From Salmonella enterica subsp. enterica serovar Typhimurium str. LT2 (GTDB taxonomy: Bacteria > Pseudomonadota > Gammaproteobacteria > Enterobacterales > Enterobacteriaceae): DNA of 64,000 nucleotides. The position numbers and the translations under genes are program-made. Of the stretch, positions 8,413-16,779 are shown one piece after another. Below the pieces are notes generated by a model that saw nothing but the letters and a program-made list of their open reading frames with translations, ran no database searches and had not been told where the DNA came from. The DNA lies in NCBI RefSeq assembly GCF_000006945.2, contig NC_003197.2:1116001-1180000 (forward strand), in the 5' to 3' direction. How positions within the stretch are numbered: the first letter of the stretch is position 1; each line of letters begins with the position of its first letter.

Positions 8413-9162
8413 ATGACAGACACGACAATTCCTAATCCACTTGCGCCGGTAAAAGGCGCAAATACCACATTCTGGATGTACAACAGCGAGGGTGATCCGT
8501 TCGCCAGCCCGCTAAGTGATAATAACTGGCTGAGGCTGGCAAACGTAAAAGACCTGCAGCCGGGAGAACTGACGGCAGATGCAGAAGATAATAACTATCT
8601 TGATGACGAGAACGCTGACTGGAAAAGTACCACACAGGGACAGAAGTCTGCCGGGGATACTTCTGTGACGCTGGCGTGGAAGCCAGGTGAGGACGTACAG
8701 AAAAAGCTTATTCAACTGTTCACGACCGGGCAGAAGCGCGGATTCCGGATCAAGTATCCGAACGGCACTGTTGATGTGTTCAGAGGCTGGGTGAGCTCGC
8801 TGGGGAAAACGGTGCAGAGTAAGGATGAGATCGCCCGTACAGTAAAAATTACCAGTGTGGGCCGTCCGTACATGGCTGAAGAGGATGCACCGGAAGTGGT
8901 TAGTGTTACCGGACTGACAGTGGAACCGACAAATGCCACCGTGAAGGTCGGCGCCACAACAGCGGTTACGTTCACGGTGAAACCGGATAACGTGACAGAT
9001 AAATCACTGCGTATCGCAACGTCAGATCCGACTACAGCCACCGTCACGCAGGCGGAAAATATTGCCACTGTAAAAGGTGTTAAGGCAGGTACAGTGAAAA
9101 TTATTGGCATGACAACAGACGGTAATTTTACCGCTATTGCGGATATTACTGTTCAGGCATAA
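8413..9162 (+). CDS. Major tail tube protein gpV-like with Ig-like C-terminal domain
   Basis: About 249 residues from ATG 8413, which follows GAGGAAAAGAGA. The first about 160 residues are a gpV tube domain (PLAPVKGANTTFWMYNSEGD near the start; ending VKITSVGRPYMAEEDAPE). The last about 85 residues form a bacterial Ig-like (Big_2) domain, VTGLTVEPTNATVKVGATTA onward, which would project from the tail surface. gpV hexamers stack to make the DNA-conducting tube. The Ig domain is dispensable in lambda and is thought to help surface adhesion. A short spacer precedes gene G. Confidence 0.9.
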   Translation: MTDTTIPNPLAPVKGANTTFWMYNSEGDPFASPLSDNNWLRLANVKDLQPGELTADAEDNNYLDDENADWKSTTQGQKSAGDTSVTLAWKPGEDVQKKLIQLFTTGQKRGFRIKYPNGTVDVFRGWVSSLGKTVQSKDEIARTVKITSVGRPYMAEEDAPEVVSVTGLTVEPTNATVKVGATTAVTFTVKPDNVTDKSLRIATSDPTTATVTQAENIATVKGVKAGTVKIIGMTTDGNFTAIADITVQA

Positions 9163-9207
9163 CCCACCTCTCGTCCTGTTTTGGGGCATTTTTTTCAGGA
9201 ATAAATC

Positions 9208-9606
9208 ATGTTTTTAAAGAAAGAGACGTTTACCCGGGGGGATGCGTCGGTGGCATTGTTCGAGTTATCCGGCCTGCAACGTATTGAGTACCTGGAGTTC
9301 ATCCAGAAACGTACTGCGAAATATGACACGGATATGGATGGTACGACGGAAGCGGATAAGCGCGTGGCTTATATGCAAATGGCACTGGAAATTAATGCCT
9401 GGCTGGTATCCCGCTCGCTTCTGAATGGTGATTCTTCTCAGGATGCAGACACGCTTTATCAGTCAGTACAGGCGAAGTGGTCGTATGAGGCGCTGGACGC
9501 AGGCGCAGAAAGTGTTCTGATGCTCAGCGGGCTGTCTGCGGATAAGAAAGATAACGCCAGTGATTCAGGTAATGAATCAGAGGACATGACGCCGGAAAAG
9601 TCCTGA
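9208..9606 (+). CDS. Tail assembly chaperone gpG-like
   Basis: A 132-residue protein matching the lambda gpG tail chaperone family (TFTRGDASVALFELSGLQRI near the N-terminus, acidic C-terminus ending MTPEKS). gpG and its frameshift product gpGT coat the tape measure protein and recruit tube subunits during tail building. The last codons carry the probable slippage site leading into the T frame. The gene follows the tube gene and precedes the tape measure, as in all lambda-like tails. Confidence 0.88.
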   Translation: MFLKKETFTRGDASVALFELSGLQRIEYLEFIQKRTAKYDTDMDGTTEADKRVAYMQMALEINAWLVSRSLLNGDSSQDADTLYQSVQAKWSYEALDAGAESVLMLSGLSADKKDNASDSGNESEDMTPEKS

Positions 9607-9932
9607 ATAATGAGCTTCATTTTGTCCGGCAACTGGCCCGGGAGTTCCGGCGGCCTGACTGGCGCCGGATGCTGGACGAAATGAGTTCAACTGAACTTAG
9701 TGAGTGGGCTGATTTCTTTCGGGAAAACAGTTTCAGTGATGCCCTGCTGGATGCGGAGTTTTCCACGCTGAAAGCGCAGGTGTTCATGCTGGTGACGGGG
9801 AAAGAAATCGATGCAGCGGACTTCAGTTTGCTGACATTACCCGGAGCGGTACAGAGCATGACGGAGCAGGATCTGCTTGAAGTGGCAGTCGGTATTCCGG
9901 GAGGAGTGAGATTTGAGCCAGAAAGTCGGTGA
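9600..9932 (+). CDS. gpT extension, made by -1 frameshift from gpG (gpGT)
   Basis: This is the T part of the gpGT chaperone, read in the -1 frame relative to G. After the AAG at 9598-9600, backing up one base gives VLNNELHFVRQLAREFRRPD followed by WRRMLDEMSSTELSEW, a recognisable gpT sequence, although no start codon precedes it. The in-frame stop at 9573-9575 in the T frame and the G stop at 9604-9606 confine slippage to 9576-9606. The likely site is G_GAA_AAG at 9594-9600. gpT binds the tube protein and links it to the tape measure-chaperone complex. The stop overlaps the tape measure start. Confidence 0.82.
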   Translation, partial: VLNNELHFVRQLAREFRRPDWRRMLDEMSSTELSEWADFFRENSFSDALLDAEFSTLKAQVFMLVTGKEIDAADFSLLTLPGAVQSMTEQDLLEVAVGIPGGVRFEPESR

Positions 9933-12900
9933 TATCGTCATCAACATGGATGTTGATACAGCTAAAGTTGCCGCCGGTCTTCAGACTGCCAGTAACGGGC
10001 TGGGGAAGCTGGTGGACAGCAGTGATCTCGTTGAAAAACGCATCAAGCGATGTATGGAGTCCAGCGCCAGAAGTGTGGCGGCATCGGCAAAAAGTATCAG
10101 TGCCGCTATGGCGCAATCACAGGTTGCCACACGCACACAGAGTGACGCTATGGCACAACTGGCGCGTGAGGCGAACGAGGCCAGAGAAAGGGCTGTCGAC
10201 CTGAATCAGAAGTTAAGGGCGGAAGCTGCGCAGGCAGCGGTGGTTGCACAGGCTCAGGATGCAGCCGCAGCGGCATTTTACCGTCAGATTGACAGTGTAA
10301 AACAGTTAAGCGGTGGTCTGCAGGAGTTACAGCGTATCCAGGCGCAGGTACGACAGGCGAAAGGACGCGGAGATATTTCACAGGGCGATTATCTGGCGCT
10401 GGTGTCTGAAGCTGCTGCAAAGACACGCGAACTTACCGATGCGGAGGCGCTGGCCACGCAGAAAAAAGCACAGTTTATACGTCGACTGAAAGAGCAGACG
10501 GCGGTACAGGGCCTCTCCCGTACTGAGTTGCTGCGGGTGAAGGCGGCTGAACTGGGGGTTAGCAGTGCCGCCGATGTCTATATCCGCAAACTGGATACCG
10601 CAACAAAATCCACTCATGCACTAGGACTGAAATCAGCAATGGCGCGCCGCGAGATAGGCGTACTGATTGGTGAACTGGCACGGGGAAATTTTGGCGCCCT
10701 TCGCGGTTCCGGTATCACGCTGGCCAACCGGGCCGGGTGGATTGAGCAACTGATGTCGCCGAAGGGCATGATGCTCGGCGGGCTGGTTGGCGGTGTGGCT
10801 GCGGCGGTTTACGGACTGGGTAAGGCGTACTATGAGGGGGCGAAAGAAAGTGAGGAGTTCAATAAACAGCTTATTCTGACCGGAAGTTACGCCGGAAAAA
10901 CCACAGGCAAGCTTAATGAAATGGCGAAGTCGCTCGCCGGAAATGGCGTCACGCAGCACGACGCGGCAGGAGTACTGACCCAGGTGGTCGGTAGCGGAGC
11001 GTTTACCGGGCAGGCAGTGGCAATGGTATCCCGTACCGCGGCCAGAATGCAGGAAAACGTGGGGCAGTCAGTGGATGAAACCATCCGCCAGTTTAAACGG
11101 CTGCAGGATGATCCGGTGAACGCGGCGAAAGAACTGGACAGGGCACTGCATTTTCTGACTGCCACCCAGCTTGAACAAATCAGGGTGCTCGGTGAACAGG
11201 GAAGAACGGCTGATGCTGCGAAAATTGCCATGTCCGCGTATTCGGAAGAGATGAATAAACGGGCGGGTGACGTACATGATAATCTGGGCTGGATCGAGAA
11301 GGCATGGAATGCCGTGGGTGATGCGGCGAAGTGGGCGTGGGATCGGATGCTGGATATCGGGCGGGAAGATACGCTCGATGAAAAAATCGCGACACTGCAG
11401 GAAAAAATCGCGCGCGCCAGAAAAACGCCATGGACAGTGTCTTCCTCCCAGACTGAATATGATCAGCAGCAACTGAACGAACTTCAGGAACAGAAACGCC
11501 AGAAGGACCTGCTGGATGCGAAGGCGCAGGCAGAGCGTAATTATCAGAAGACTCAGAAGCGCCGGAACGAGCAGAACGCCGCGCTGAACCGGGATAATGA
11601 AACTGAATCCCTGCGGCATCAACGGGAGGTGGCGCGCATTACCGCCATGCAGTATGCCGATGCAGCGGTACGCAATGCCGCGCTGGAGCGTGAAAACGAA
11701 CGCCATAAAAAAGCAATGGCACGGCAGAAGGAAAAGCCAAAGGCTTACTACAACGACGAGGCCGGGCGACTGCTTTTGCAGTACAGCCAGCAACAGGCGC
11801 AGACTGAAGGGCTGATTGCCGCCGCGAAGCTTTCCACGACCGAAAAAATGACGGAAGCGCATAAGCAGCTTTTGTCATTTCAGCAGCGCATCGCTGATTT
11901 GTCCGGTAAAAAACTGACGGCGGATGAACAAAGCGTACTGGCACATAAGGATGAAATAGCGCTTGCGCTACAGAAGCTGGATATCTCACAACAGGATTTG
12001 CAACACCAGAATGCCTTTAATGAACTGAAGAAAAAGACGCTCACATTAACCAGCCAGCTCGCTGACGAAGAATCCCGCGTCAGGCAGCAGCACGCACTGG
12101 CGCTGGCCACAATGGGTATGGGCGATCAGCAACGTGGCCGGTACGAAGAGCATCTGAAAATTCAACAGCACTACCAGGAACAACTGGAGCAGCTTAAGCG
12201 CGACAGCAAGGCAAAAGGGACATACGGTTCTGACGAATACCGTCAGGCGGAGCAGGAACTTCAGGCCAGTCTCGATCGCCGACTGGCTGAGTGGGCGGAT
12301 TATAACGCGAAAGTGGATGCTGCGCAGGGAGACTGGACGCAGGGCGCGTCGCGGGCGCTGGATAACTTTCTGGCGCAGGGGGGCAACGTGGCAGGCATGA
12401 CGGAGAACGTTTTCACAAACGCATTTAACGGCATGGCGGACAGTATCGCGAATTTTGCCGTGACCGGAAAGGGCAGTTTCCGGAGCCTGACGGTCTCCAT
12501 CCTGGCTGACCTGGCAAAAATGGAGGCACGTATTGCGGCTTCTAAACTGTTGGGTTCAGTACTGGGTATGTTCGTCTTTGGCGCATCAGCAGGCGGAAGT
12601 ACACCATCCGGGGCATACAGTTCAGCGGCGCTGTCGGTCATTCCAAATGCGGACGGCGGCGTGTACCGCTCAGCAGGACTCAGTCAGTACAGCGGCAGTA
12701 TTGTTAACAGACCGACGTTCTTTGCATTTGCCAGAGGGGCGGCAGTAATGGGAGAGGCCGGTCCGGAGGCTATACTGCCGCTTCGTCGCGGTACTGACGG
12801 TAAGCTGGGGGTTGTGGCAGCAGGTTCCGGAGGGATGGCGATGTTTGCACCGCAGTATCATATTGCAATCAGCAACACGGGGCCGGAACTGACGCCGCAG

Positions 12901-12999
12901 GCGCTGAAGGCGGTTTATGATCTGGGTAAAAAGGCGGCGGCTGATTTCGTGCAGCAGCAGGGGCGTGACGGCGGCAGGCTGAGCGGGGCATATCGATGA
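9913..12999 (+). CDS. Tape measure protein gpH-like
   Basis: A 1028-residue protein, the longest in the prophage and typical for a tail-length ruler. It is rich in coiled-coil segments (EANEARERAVDLNQKLRAEA; the 500-800 region is almost entirely Lys/Glu/Gln heptads). A hydrophobic Gly-rich segment near residues 285-305 (GMMLGGLVGGVAAAVYGLG) resembles the membrane-active part released during DNA ejection. The start is TTG 9913 behind GAGGAG, overlapping the T frame. The C-terminal 150 residues are Gly/Ser-rich and end near the gpM start, with which it overlaps by four bases. Confidence 0.9.
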   Translation: MSQKVGDIVINMDVDTAKVAAGLQTASNGLGKLVDSSDLVEKRIKRCMESSARSVAASAKSISAAMAQSQVATRTQSDAMAQLAREANEARERAVDLNQKLRAEAAQAAVVAQAQDAAAAAFYRQIDSVKQLSGGLQELQRIQAQVRQAKGRGDISQGDYLALVSEAAAKTRELTDAEALATQKKAQFIRRLKEQTAVQGLSRTELLRVKAAELGVSSAADVYIRKLDTATKSTHALGLKSAMARREIGVLIGELARGNFGALRGSGITLANRAGWIEQLMSPKGMMLGGLVGGVAAAVYGLGKAYYEGAKESEEFNKQLILTGSYAGKTTGKLNEMAKSLAGNGVTQHDAAGVLTQVVGSGAFTGQAVAMVSRTAARMQENVGQSVDETIRQFKRLQDDPVNAAKELDRALHFLTATQLEQIRVLGEQGRTADAAKIAMSAYSEEMNKRAGDVHDNLGWIEKAWNAVGDAAKWAWDRMLDIGREDTLDEKIATLQEKIARARKTPWTVSSSQTEYDQQQLNELQEQKRQKDLLDAKAQAERNYQKTQKRRNEQNAALNRDNETESLRHQREVARITAMQYADAAVRNAALERENERHKKAMARQKEKPKAYYNDEAGRLLLQYSQQQAQTEGLIAAAKLSTTEKMTEAHKQLLSFQQRIADLSGKKLTADEQSVLAHKDEIALALQKLDISQQDLQHQNAFNELKKKTLTLTSQLADEESRVRQQHALALATMGMGDQQRGRYEEHLKIQQHYQEQLEQLKRDSKAKGTYGSDEYRQAEQELQASLDRRLAEWADYNAKVDAAQGDWTQGASRALDNFLAQGGNVAGMTENVFTNAFNGMADSIANFAVTGKGSFRSLTVSILADLAKMEARIAASKLLGSVLGMFVFGASAGGSTPSGAYSSAALSVIPNADGGVYRSAGLSQYSGSIVNRPTFFAFARGAAVMGEAGPEAILPLRRGTDGKLGVVAAGSGGMAMFAPQYHIAISNTGPELTPQALKAVYDLGKKAAADFVQQQGRDGGRLSGAYR

Positions 13000-13328
13000 T
13001 GAAAACCTTTCACTGGAAAGTTGACCCGGACATGGGGGTGGATTCGGAACCACAGGTGTCGGTGGTGAGGTTCGGTGATGGCTACGAGCAGCGGCGTGCA
13101 TCCGGGATCAATAATGACCTGAAAAAATACAGTGTGACTATCCGCGTTGACCGGGAGGATGGTCCGGGACTGGAGGGCTTTTTGTCACAGCATAACGGTG
13201 TGAAGGCGTTTTTGTGGACTCCGCCTTACGGATACCGGCAGATTAAGGTTGTCTGCCGGAAATGGAGTGTGAAAGCGGGATTGCTGAAAACAACATTCAC
13301 CGCGACATTTGAGCAGGTTATTTCTTAG
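12996..13328 (+). CDS. Minor tail protein gpM-like
   Basis: A 110-residue tail-tip protein. The N-terminal FHWKVDPDMGVDSEPQVSVV and central RFGDGYEQRRASGIN match the gpM family, which joins the tail tip complex between the tape measure and gpL. The start overlaps the gpH stop (ATGATGA). The order M-L-K-I-J of lambda is interrupted right after this gene by two cargo genes, ail-like and sodCI, each with its own signals. Confidence 0.88.
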   Translation: MMKTFHWKVDPDMGVDSEPQVSVVRFGDGYEQRRASGINNDLKKYSVTIRVDREDGPGLEGFLSQHNGVKAFLWTPPYGYRQIKVVCRKWSVKAGLLKTTFTATFEQVIS

Positions 13329-13426
13329 TATTTTTGATCGAAACGATCGATAAATATGATTGAACTTTCTAACCTGCTGCTGTTTCACTGAGCCCGCACA
13401 GTCAATAATCAAAAAAAGGAAATGTT

Positions 13427-13924
13427 ATGAAAAAGATTGTCGTGGCGGTTTTAGTTGGTCTGGCGTTAGGTAGCATCGGCGTGGCTAACGCAGCAGGGTA
13501 TAAAAATACCGTTTCAATTGGATATGCCTACACAGATTTAAGCGGCTGGCTTTCCGGTAATGCGAACGGTGCCAACATCAAATATAACTGGGAAGATCTG
13601 GACAGTGGATTCGGGGCGATGGGTTCAGTTACATACACCTCGGCTGATGTTAATAACTATGGGTATAAGGTAGGTGATGCTGATTATACCTCCCTTCTTG
13701 TTGGTCCTTCATACCGTTTTAACGACTATCTGAATGCTTACGTGATGATTGGTGCAGCAAACGGACATATTAAGGATAACTGGGGAAATTCTGACAATAA
13801 AACCGCCTTTGCTTATGGGGCAGGTATTCAGCTTAACCCGGTTGAAAATATTGCCGTTAATGCGTCTTATGAGCATACAAGTTTTTCCACTGATGCTGAC
13901 AGTGACGTCAAAGCTGGAACCTAG
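13427..13924 (+). CDS. Ail/Lom-family outer membrane porin, amber-truncated
   Basis: A 165-residue product with a clear signal peptide (MKKIVVAVLVGLALGSIGVA, cleaved after ANA) and the alternating-strand pattern of the eight-stranded Ail/OmpX/Lom barrel (YKNTVSIGYAYTDLSGW; GPSYRFNDYLNAYVMIG). Such proteins are lysogenic-conversion factors for adhesion or serum resistance. The frame stops at TAG 13922-13924, but the next eight codons encode VLGVGYSF and then TGA at 13949-13951. Relatives end WVLGVGY-F, so the stop replaces the Trp codon TGG by one base. The last strand and terminal Phe, needed for recognition by the Bam complex, would be lost. It has its own terminator and is inserted between M and sodCI. 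Confidence 0.82.
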   Translation: MKKIVVAVLVGLALGSIGVANAAGYKNTVSIGYAYTDLSGWLSGNANGANIKYNWEDLDSGFGAMGSVTYTSADVNNYGYKVGDADYTSLLVGPSYRFNDYLNAYVMIGAANGHIKDNWGNSDNKTAFAYGAGIQLNPVENIAVNASYEHTSFSTDADSDVKAGT

Positions 13925-13976
13925 GTGCTTGGCGTAGGTTACAGCTTCTGACCTTTAACATCGATACAGATTTAAT

Positions 13977-14000
13977 GCCCTCCAGTGAGAGGGCTTTTTT
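13977..14000 (+). terminator. Intrinsic terminator of the Ail-like cargo gene
   Basis: GCCCTC-CAGTGA-GAGGGC followed by six T lies 25 bases after the ancestral stop of the Ail-like gene. It lets the cargo gene be expressed as an independent unit in the lysogen. Confidence 0.8.
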
Positions 14001-14040
14001 ATGGGTAAAACGAAATTATGACGATATGGCTATGTTGCTG

Positions 14041-14574
14041 TTATTTCTCAATGACACCACAGGCAAAACGTGCACCGCCACCACCCAGTGGAGCAGGTTT
14101 ATCGGAGTAATTGTCACCGCCTTTATGGATCATCAATGAGTGACCTTTCAGTTCTGACAGTGATTTAAGGCGTGGTGCCAGTAACGGATACGTGGCTGTA
14201 CCATCTGCATTGACAACCAGTCCAGGCAGATCCCCCAAATGCCCTTTGTCATTATATGGGCCAAGATGTTTCCCGGTTTTTTCGGGGTCAAGATGTCCTC
14301 CGGCCATGAGCGCCGGAACCTCTTTACCGTCTTTCATTCCCGGCATACAACTTGGGTTTGTGTGGACATGGAAGCCGTGAATTCCTGGCGTAAGACCATT
14401 TAGGTGAGGAGTGAAAAGCAGACCGTAAGGTGTCTCTGAAACTGTGATTTCACCTATGTTTTCTCCTGTTCCGCTGGACAGGGCATCGTTCATCTTTACA
14501 GTCAGGGTATTCTCTGCCATTGCTGAACAACTGATGAGCGCACCAGCTACCAGCGACAATATTGTGTATTTCAT
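14041..14574 (-). CDS. sodC1: Periplasmic Cu/Zn superoxide dismutase SodCI
   Basis: A 177-residue protein with a signal peptide (MKYTILSLVAGALISCSAMA) and the bacterial Cu,Zn-SOD core. The metal-site motif HGFHVHTNPSC carries copper ligands, HLDPEKTGKHLGPYNDKGHL supplies bridging and zinc ligands, and GGGGARFACGVIEK is the C-terminal signature with the disulfide Cys. It converts periplasmic superoxide to peroxide and oxygen and protects Salmonella from the phagocyte burst; SodCI is the Gifsy-2-encoded form tied to virulence in mice. It lies opposite to the surrounding tail operon between M and L, a typical cargo insertion. Confidence 0.95.
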   Translation of the reverse strand: MKYTILSLVAGALISCSAMAENTLTVKMNDALSSGTGENIGEITVSETPYGLLFTPHLNGLTPGIHGFHVHTNPSCMPGMKDGKEVPALMAGGHLDPEKTGKHLGPYNDKGHLGDLPGLVVNADGTATYPLLAPRLKSLSELKGHSLMIHKGGDNYSDKPAPLGGGGARFACGVIEK

Positions 14575-14663
14575 TAGTTACCTCGTTTTTTGGTTGTATC
14601 GTAAATACCATTAATAAAAGCAGGTATATGTTTGCAAGATAAATAATAAAGGATCTCTCATAT

Positions 14664-15359
14664 ATGCAGGATATACCACAGGAAACCCTGAGCGAGACCA
14701 CCAAAGCGGAGCAGTCCGCGAAGGTGGATTTGTGGGAATTTGATTTAACCGCGATTGGCGGTGAGCGCTTTTTCTTCTGTAACGAACCGAACGAAAAAGG
14801 CGAGCCGTTAACCTGGCAGGGGAGGCAGTACGAACCGTACCCGATACAGGTACAGGATTTTGAGATGAACGGGAAAGGCGCATCTCCCCGCCCGAACCTC
14901 GTTGTTGCCAATCTCTTTGGTCTGGTCACGGGGATGGCGGAGGATTTGCAAAGTCTCGTCGGCGCGTCAGTGGTAAGGCATCAGGTTTACAGCAAGTTTC
15001 TTGATGCGGTGAATTTCAGTAACGGCAATCCGGACGCTGACCCGGAGCAGGAGGCGGTAGCGCGCTATAACGTGGAGCAGTTGTCAGAACTGGATTCATC
15101 AACTGCTACCATTATTCTGGCATCACCGGCAGAAACCGACGGTTCTGTGGTGCCGGGGCGTACCATGCTGGCGGACTCCTGTCCGTGGGATTACCGGGAT
15201 GAAAACTGCGGATACGACGGCCCGCCCGTGGCCGATGAGTTCGATAAGCCCACCTCAGACCCGAAAAAGGATAAATGCAGCCACTGCATGAAAGGCTGTG
15301 AAATGCGTAACAATCTGGTGAATGCCGGATTTTTCGCTTCCATCAACAAACTGTCTTAA
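14664..15359 (+). CDS. Minor tail protein gpL-like
   Basis: A 231-residue protein, nearly the length of lambda gpL, beginning MQDIPQETLSETTKAEQSAK. The tail-tip protein carries conserved C-terminal cysteines (CPWDYRDENCGYDG and CSHCMKGC), which in the family bind an iron-sulfur cluster. It bridges gpM and gpJ in the tip. The gene resumes the tail operon after the two cargo genes. Its ATG lies 90 bases from the divergent sodCI start, so this spacer must carry the sodCI promoter. Confidence 0.92.
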   Translation: MQDIPQETLSETTKAEQSAKVDLWEFDLTAIGGERFFFCNEPNEKGEPLTWQGRQYEPYPIQVQDFEMNGKGASPRPNLVVANLFGLVTGMAEDLQSLVGASVVRHQVYSKFLDAVNFSNGNPDADPEQEAVARYNVEQLSELDSSTATIILASPAETDGSVVPGRTMLADSCPWDYRDENCGYDGPPVADEFDKPTSDPKKDKCSHCMKGCEMRNNLVNAGFFASINKLS

Positions 15360-15368
15360 CAGGTTCCC

Positions 15369-16106
15369 ATGATTAACGATGACATTCTGGCACATGCCCG
15401 ACAGTGTGCGCCTGCGGAATCGTGCGGTTATGTGGTCAGAACGGCACAGGGAGAGCGGTATTTTCCGTGTGAAAATCTGTCTGCTGAACCCACGATGTAT
15501 TTTCGTATATCCCCGGAGGATTACCTGAATGCCCGGAACCGCGGCGACATCGTGGCGCTGGTACACAGCCATCCTGACGGTAAGCCCTGTCTCAGCAGTG
15601 CGGATCGTACCCTCCAGATACAAAGCGGGCTGGACTGGTGGCTGGTCTGTGATAACAGGATACATAAATTCCGCTGCGTGCCACACCTGACCGGGCGGCA
15701 GTTTGAGCATGGCGTGACGGACTGCTACACGCTGTTTCGTGATGCCTACCATCTGGCCGGGATTGATATGCCGGATTTCGATAGGGAAGATGACTGGTGG
15801 AGTCAGGGTAAAAGCCTCTATCTGGATCACCTGGAGGCGGCGGGATTTTACCGGGTGAATCCGGAGGATGCGCAGCCCGGCGACGTGCTGATTTGCTGTT
15901 TTGGTTCACCGACGCCCAATCATGCGGCGATTTACTGCGGCAACGGTGAACTGTTGCACCATATTCCGGAGCAGTTGAGTAAACGAGAGGGGTATAACGA
16001 CAAATGGCAACGACGGACACACTCAATATGGCGGCACCGGCAATGGTGCGAATCTGCCTTTACGGGGATTTACAACGATTTGGAAAGCGCATCAGCCTCA
16101 GCATAA
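15369..16106 (+). CDS. Tail assembly protein gpK-like (JAMM plus NlpC/P60)
   Basis: A 245-residue two-domain protein. The N-terminal JAB1/MPN domain carries HSHPDGKPCLSSAD, the metal-binding JAMM motif. The C-terminal NlpC/P60 domain shows the Cys of TDCYTLFRDAYHLAG and the His of NHAAIYCGNGELLHH. gpK helps build the tail tip and may open peptidoglycan during infection. It starts nine bases after gpL and overlaps gpI by about 100 bases in another frame, as in lambda. Confidence 0.92.
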   Translation: MINDDILAHARQCAPAESCGYVVRTAQGERYFPCENLSAEPTMYFRISPEDYLNARNRGDIVALVHSHPDGKPCLSSADRTLQIQSGLDWWLVCDNRIHKFRCVPHLTGRQFEHGVTDCYTLFRDAYHLAGIDMPDFDREDDWWSQGKSLYLDHLEAAGFYRVNPEDAQPGDVLICCFGSPTPNHAAIYCGNGELLHHIPEQLSKREGYNDKWQRRTHSIWRHRQWCESAFTGIYNDLESASASA

Positions 16107-16708
16107 AGACAGCGGCGGAAGGCATACATGCGCTGGCGATACAACTCCCCGGATTCCGGCAGCGAATGAATGAGGGCTGGTATCAGGTCCGGATTGCCGG
16201 GAGCGATATGGCGCCGGATACCCTTACTGCCAGACTGAACGAATCGTTACCGCCGGGGGCAGTGGTTCATATTGTACCGCGTATGGCGGGAGCGAAAAAC
16301 GGTATCTGGCAGGTGGTAGCCGGGGCAGCGCTGATTGGCGCGTCATTTATTCCCGGTCTGAATGCTGTAGCGGCGGCAGTATTGTTTTCCGCAGGAACCA
16401 GTATGGCGCTGGGTGGTGTGGCGCAGATGCTGACACCTGTACCCAAAACACCGACGGTGGGTCAGGCAGATAACGGGAAACAGAACACGTACTTTTCTTC
16501 CCTGGAAAATATGGTGGCCCAGGGGAACCCGGTGCCGGTGTTGTACGGTGAAATGAAAATCGGGTCACGGGTGATATCGCAGATGATGAGTACCCGGGAT
16601 GAGAGCACGTCGGGAAAAGTTGTGGTGATCGGCTCCCCGTTACAGGCAAACACCACGTCGCGGCAGGACGGCGGGATTACCAGACCGTCTGTCGTCATCC
16701 GGCAGTGA
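16004..16708 (+). CDS. Tail tip assembly protein gpI-like
   Basis: A 234-residue protein. The N-terminus (VRICLYGDLQRFGKRISLSI) has a ubiquitin-like beta-grasp look, and a hydrophobic pair of segments follows near residues 95-150 (GAALIGASFIPGLNAVAAAV). This is the lambda gpI family, a chaperone-like protein needed to start tail tip assembly with gpJ but absent from the finished particle. It overlaps gpK, and a terminator-like hairpin follows it. Confidence 0.9.
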   Translation: MATTDTLNMAAPAMVRICLYGDLQRFGKRISLSIKTAAEGIHALAIQLPGFRQRMNEGWYQVRIAGSDMAPDTLTARLNESLPPGAVVHIVPRMAGAKNGIWQVVAGAALIGASFIPGLNAVAAAVLFSAGTSMALGGVAQMLTPVPKTPTVGQADNGKQNTYFSSLENMVAQGNPVPVLYGEMKIGSRVISQMMSTRDESTSGKVVVIGSPLQANTTSRQDGGITRPSVVIRQ

Positions 16709-16738
16709 TAATCATGACAACATGAGCTGATACACATG

Positions 16739-16761
16739 ACCGCCATTACGGCGGTTTTGTT
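16739..16761 (+). terminator. Hairpin with T-rich tail between gpI and gpJ
   Basis: ACCGCC-ATTAC-GGCGGT followed by TTTGTTATTT. It resembles an intrinsic terminator, but late phage transcription normally runs through such sites under Q antitermination, so its role is probably limited to the lysogen. Confidence 0.6.
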
Positions 16762-16779
16762 ATTTATGGAGCCAGGAGA

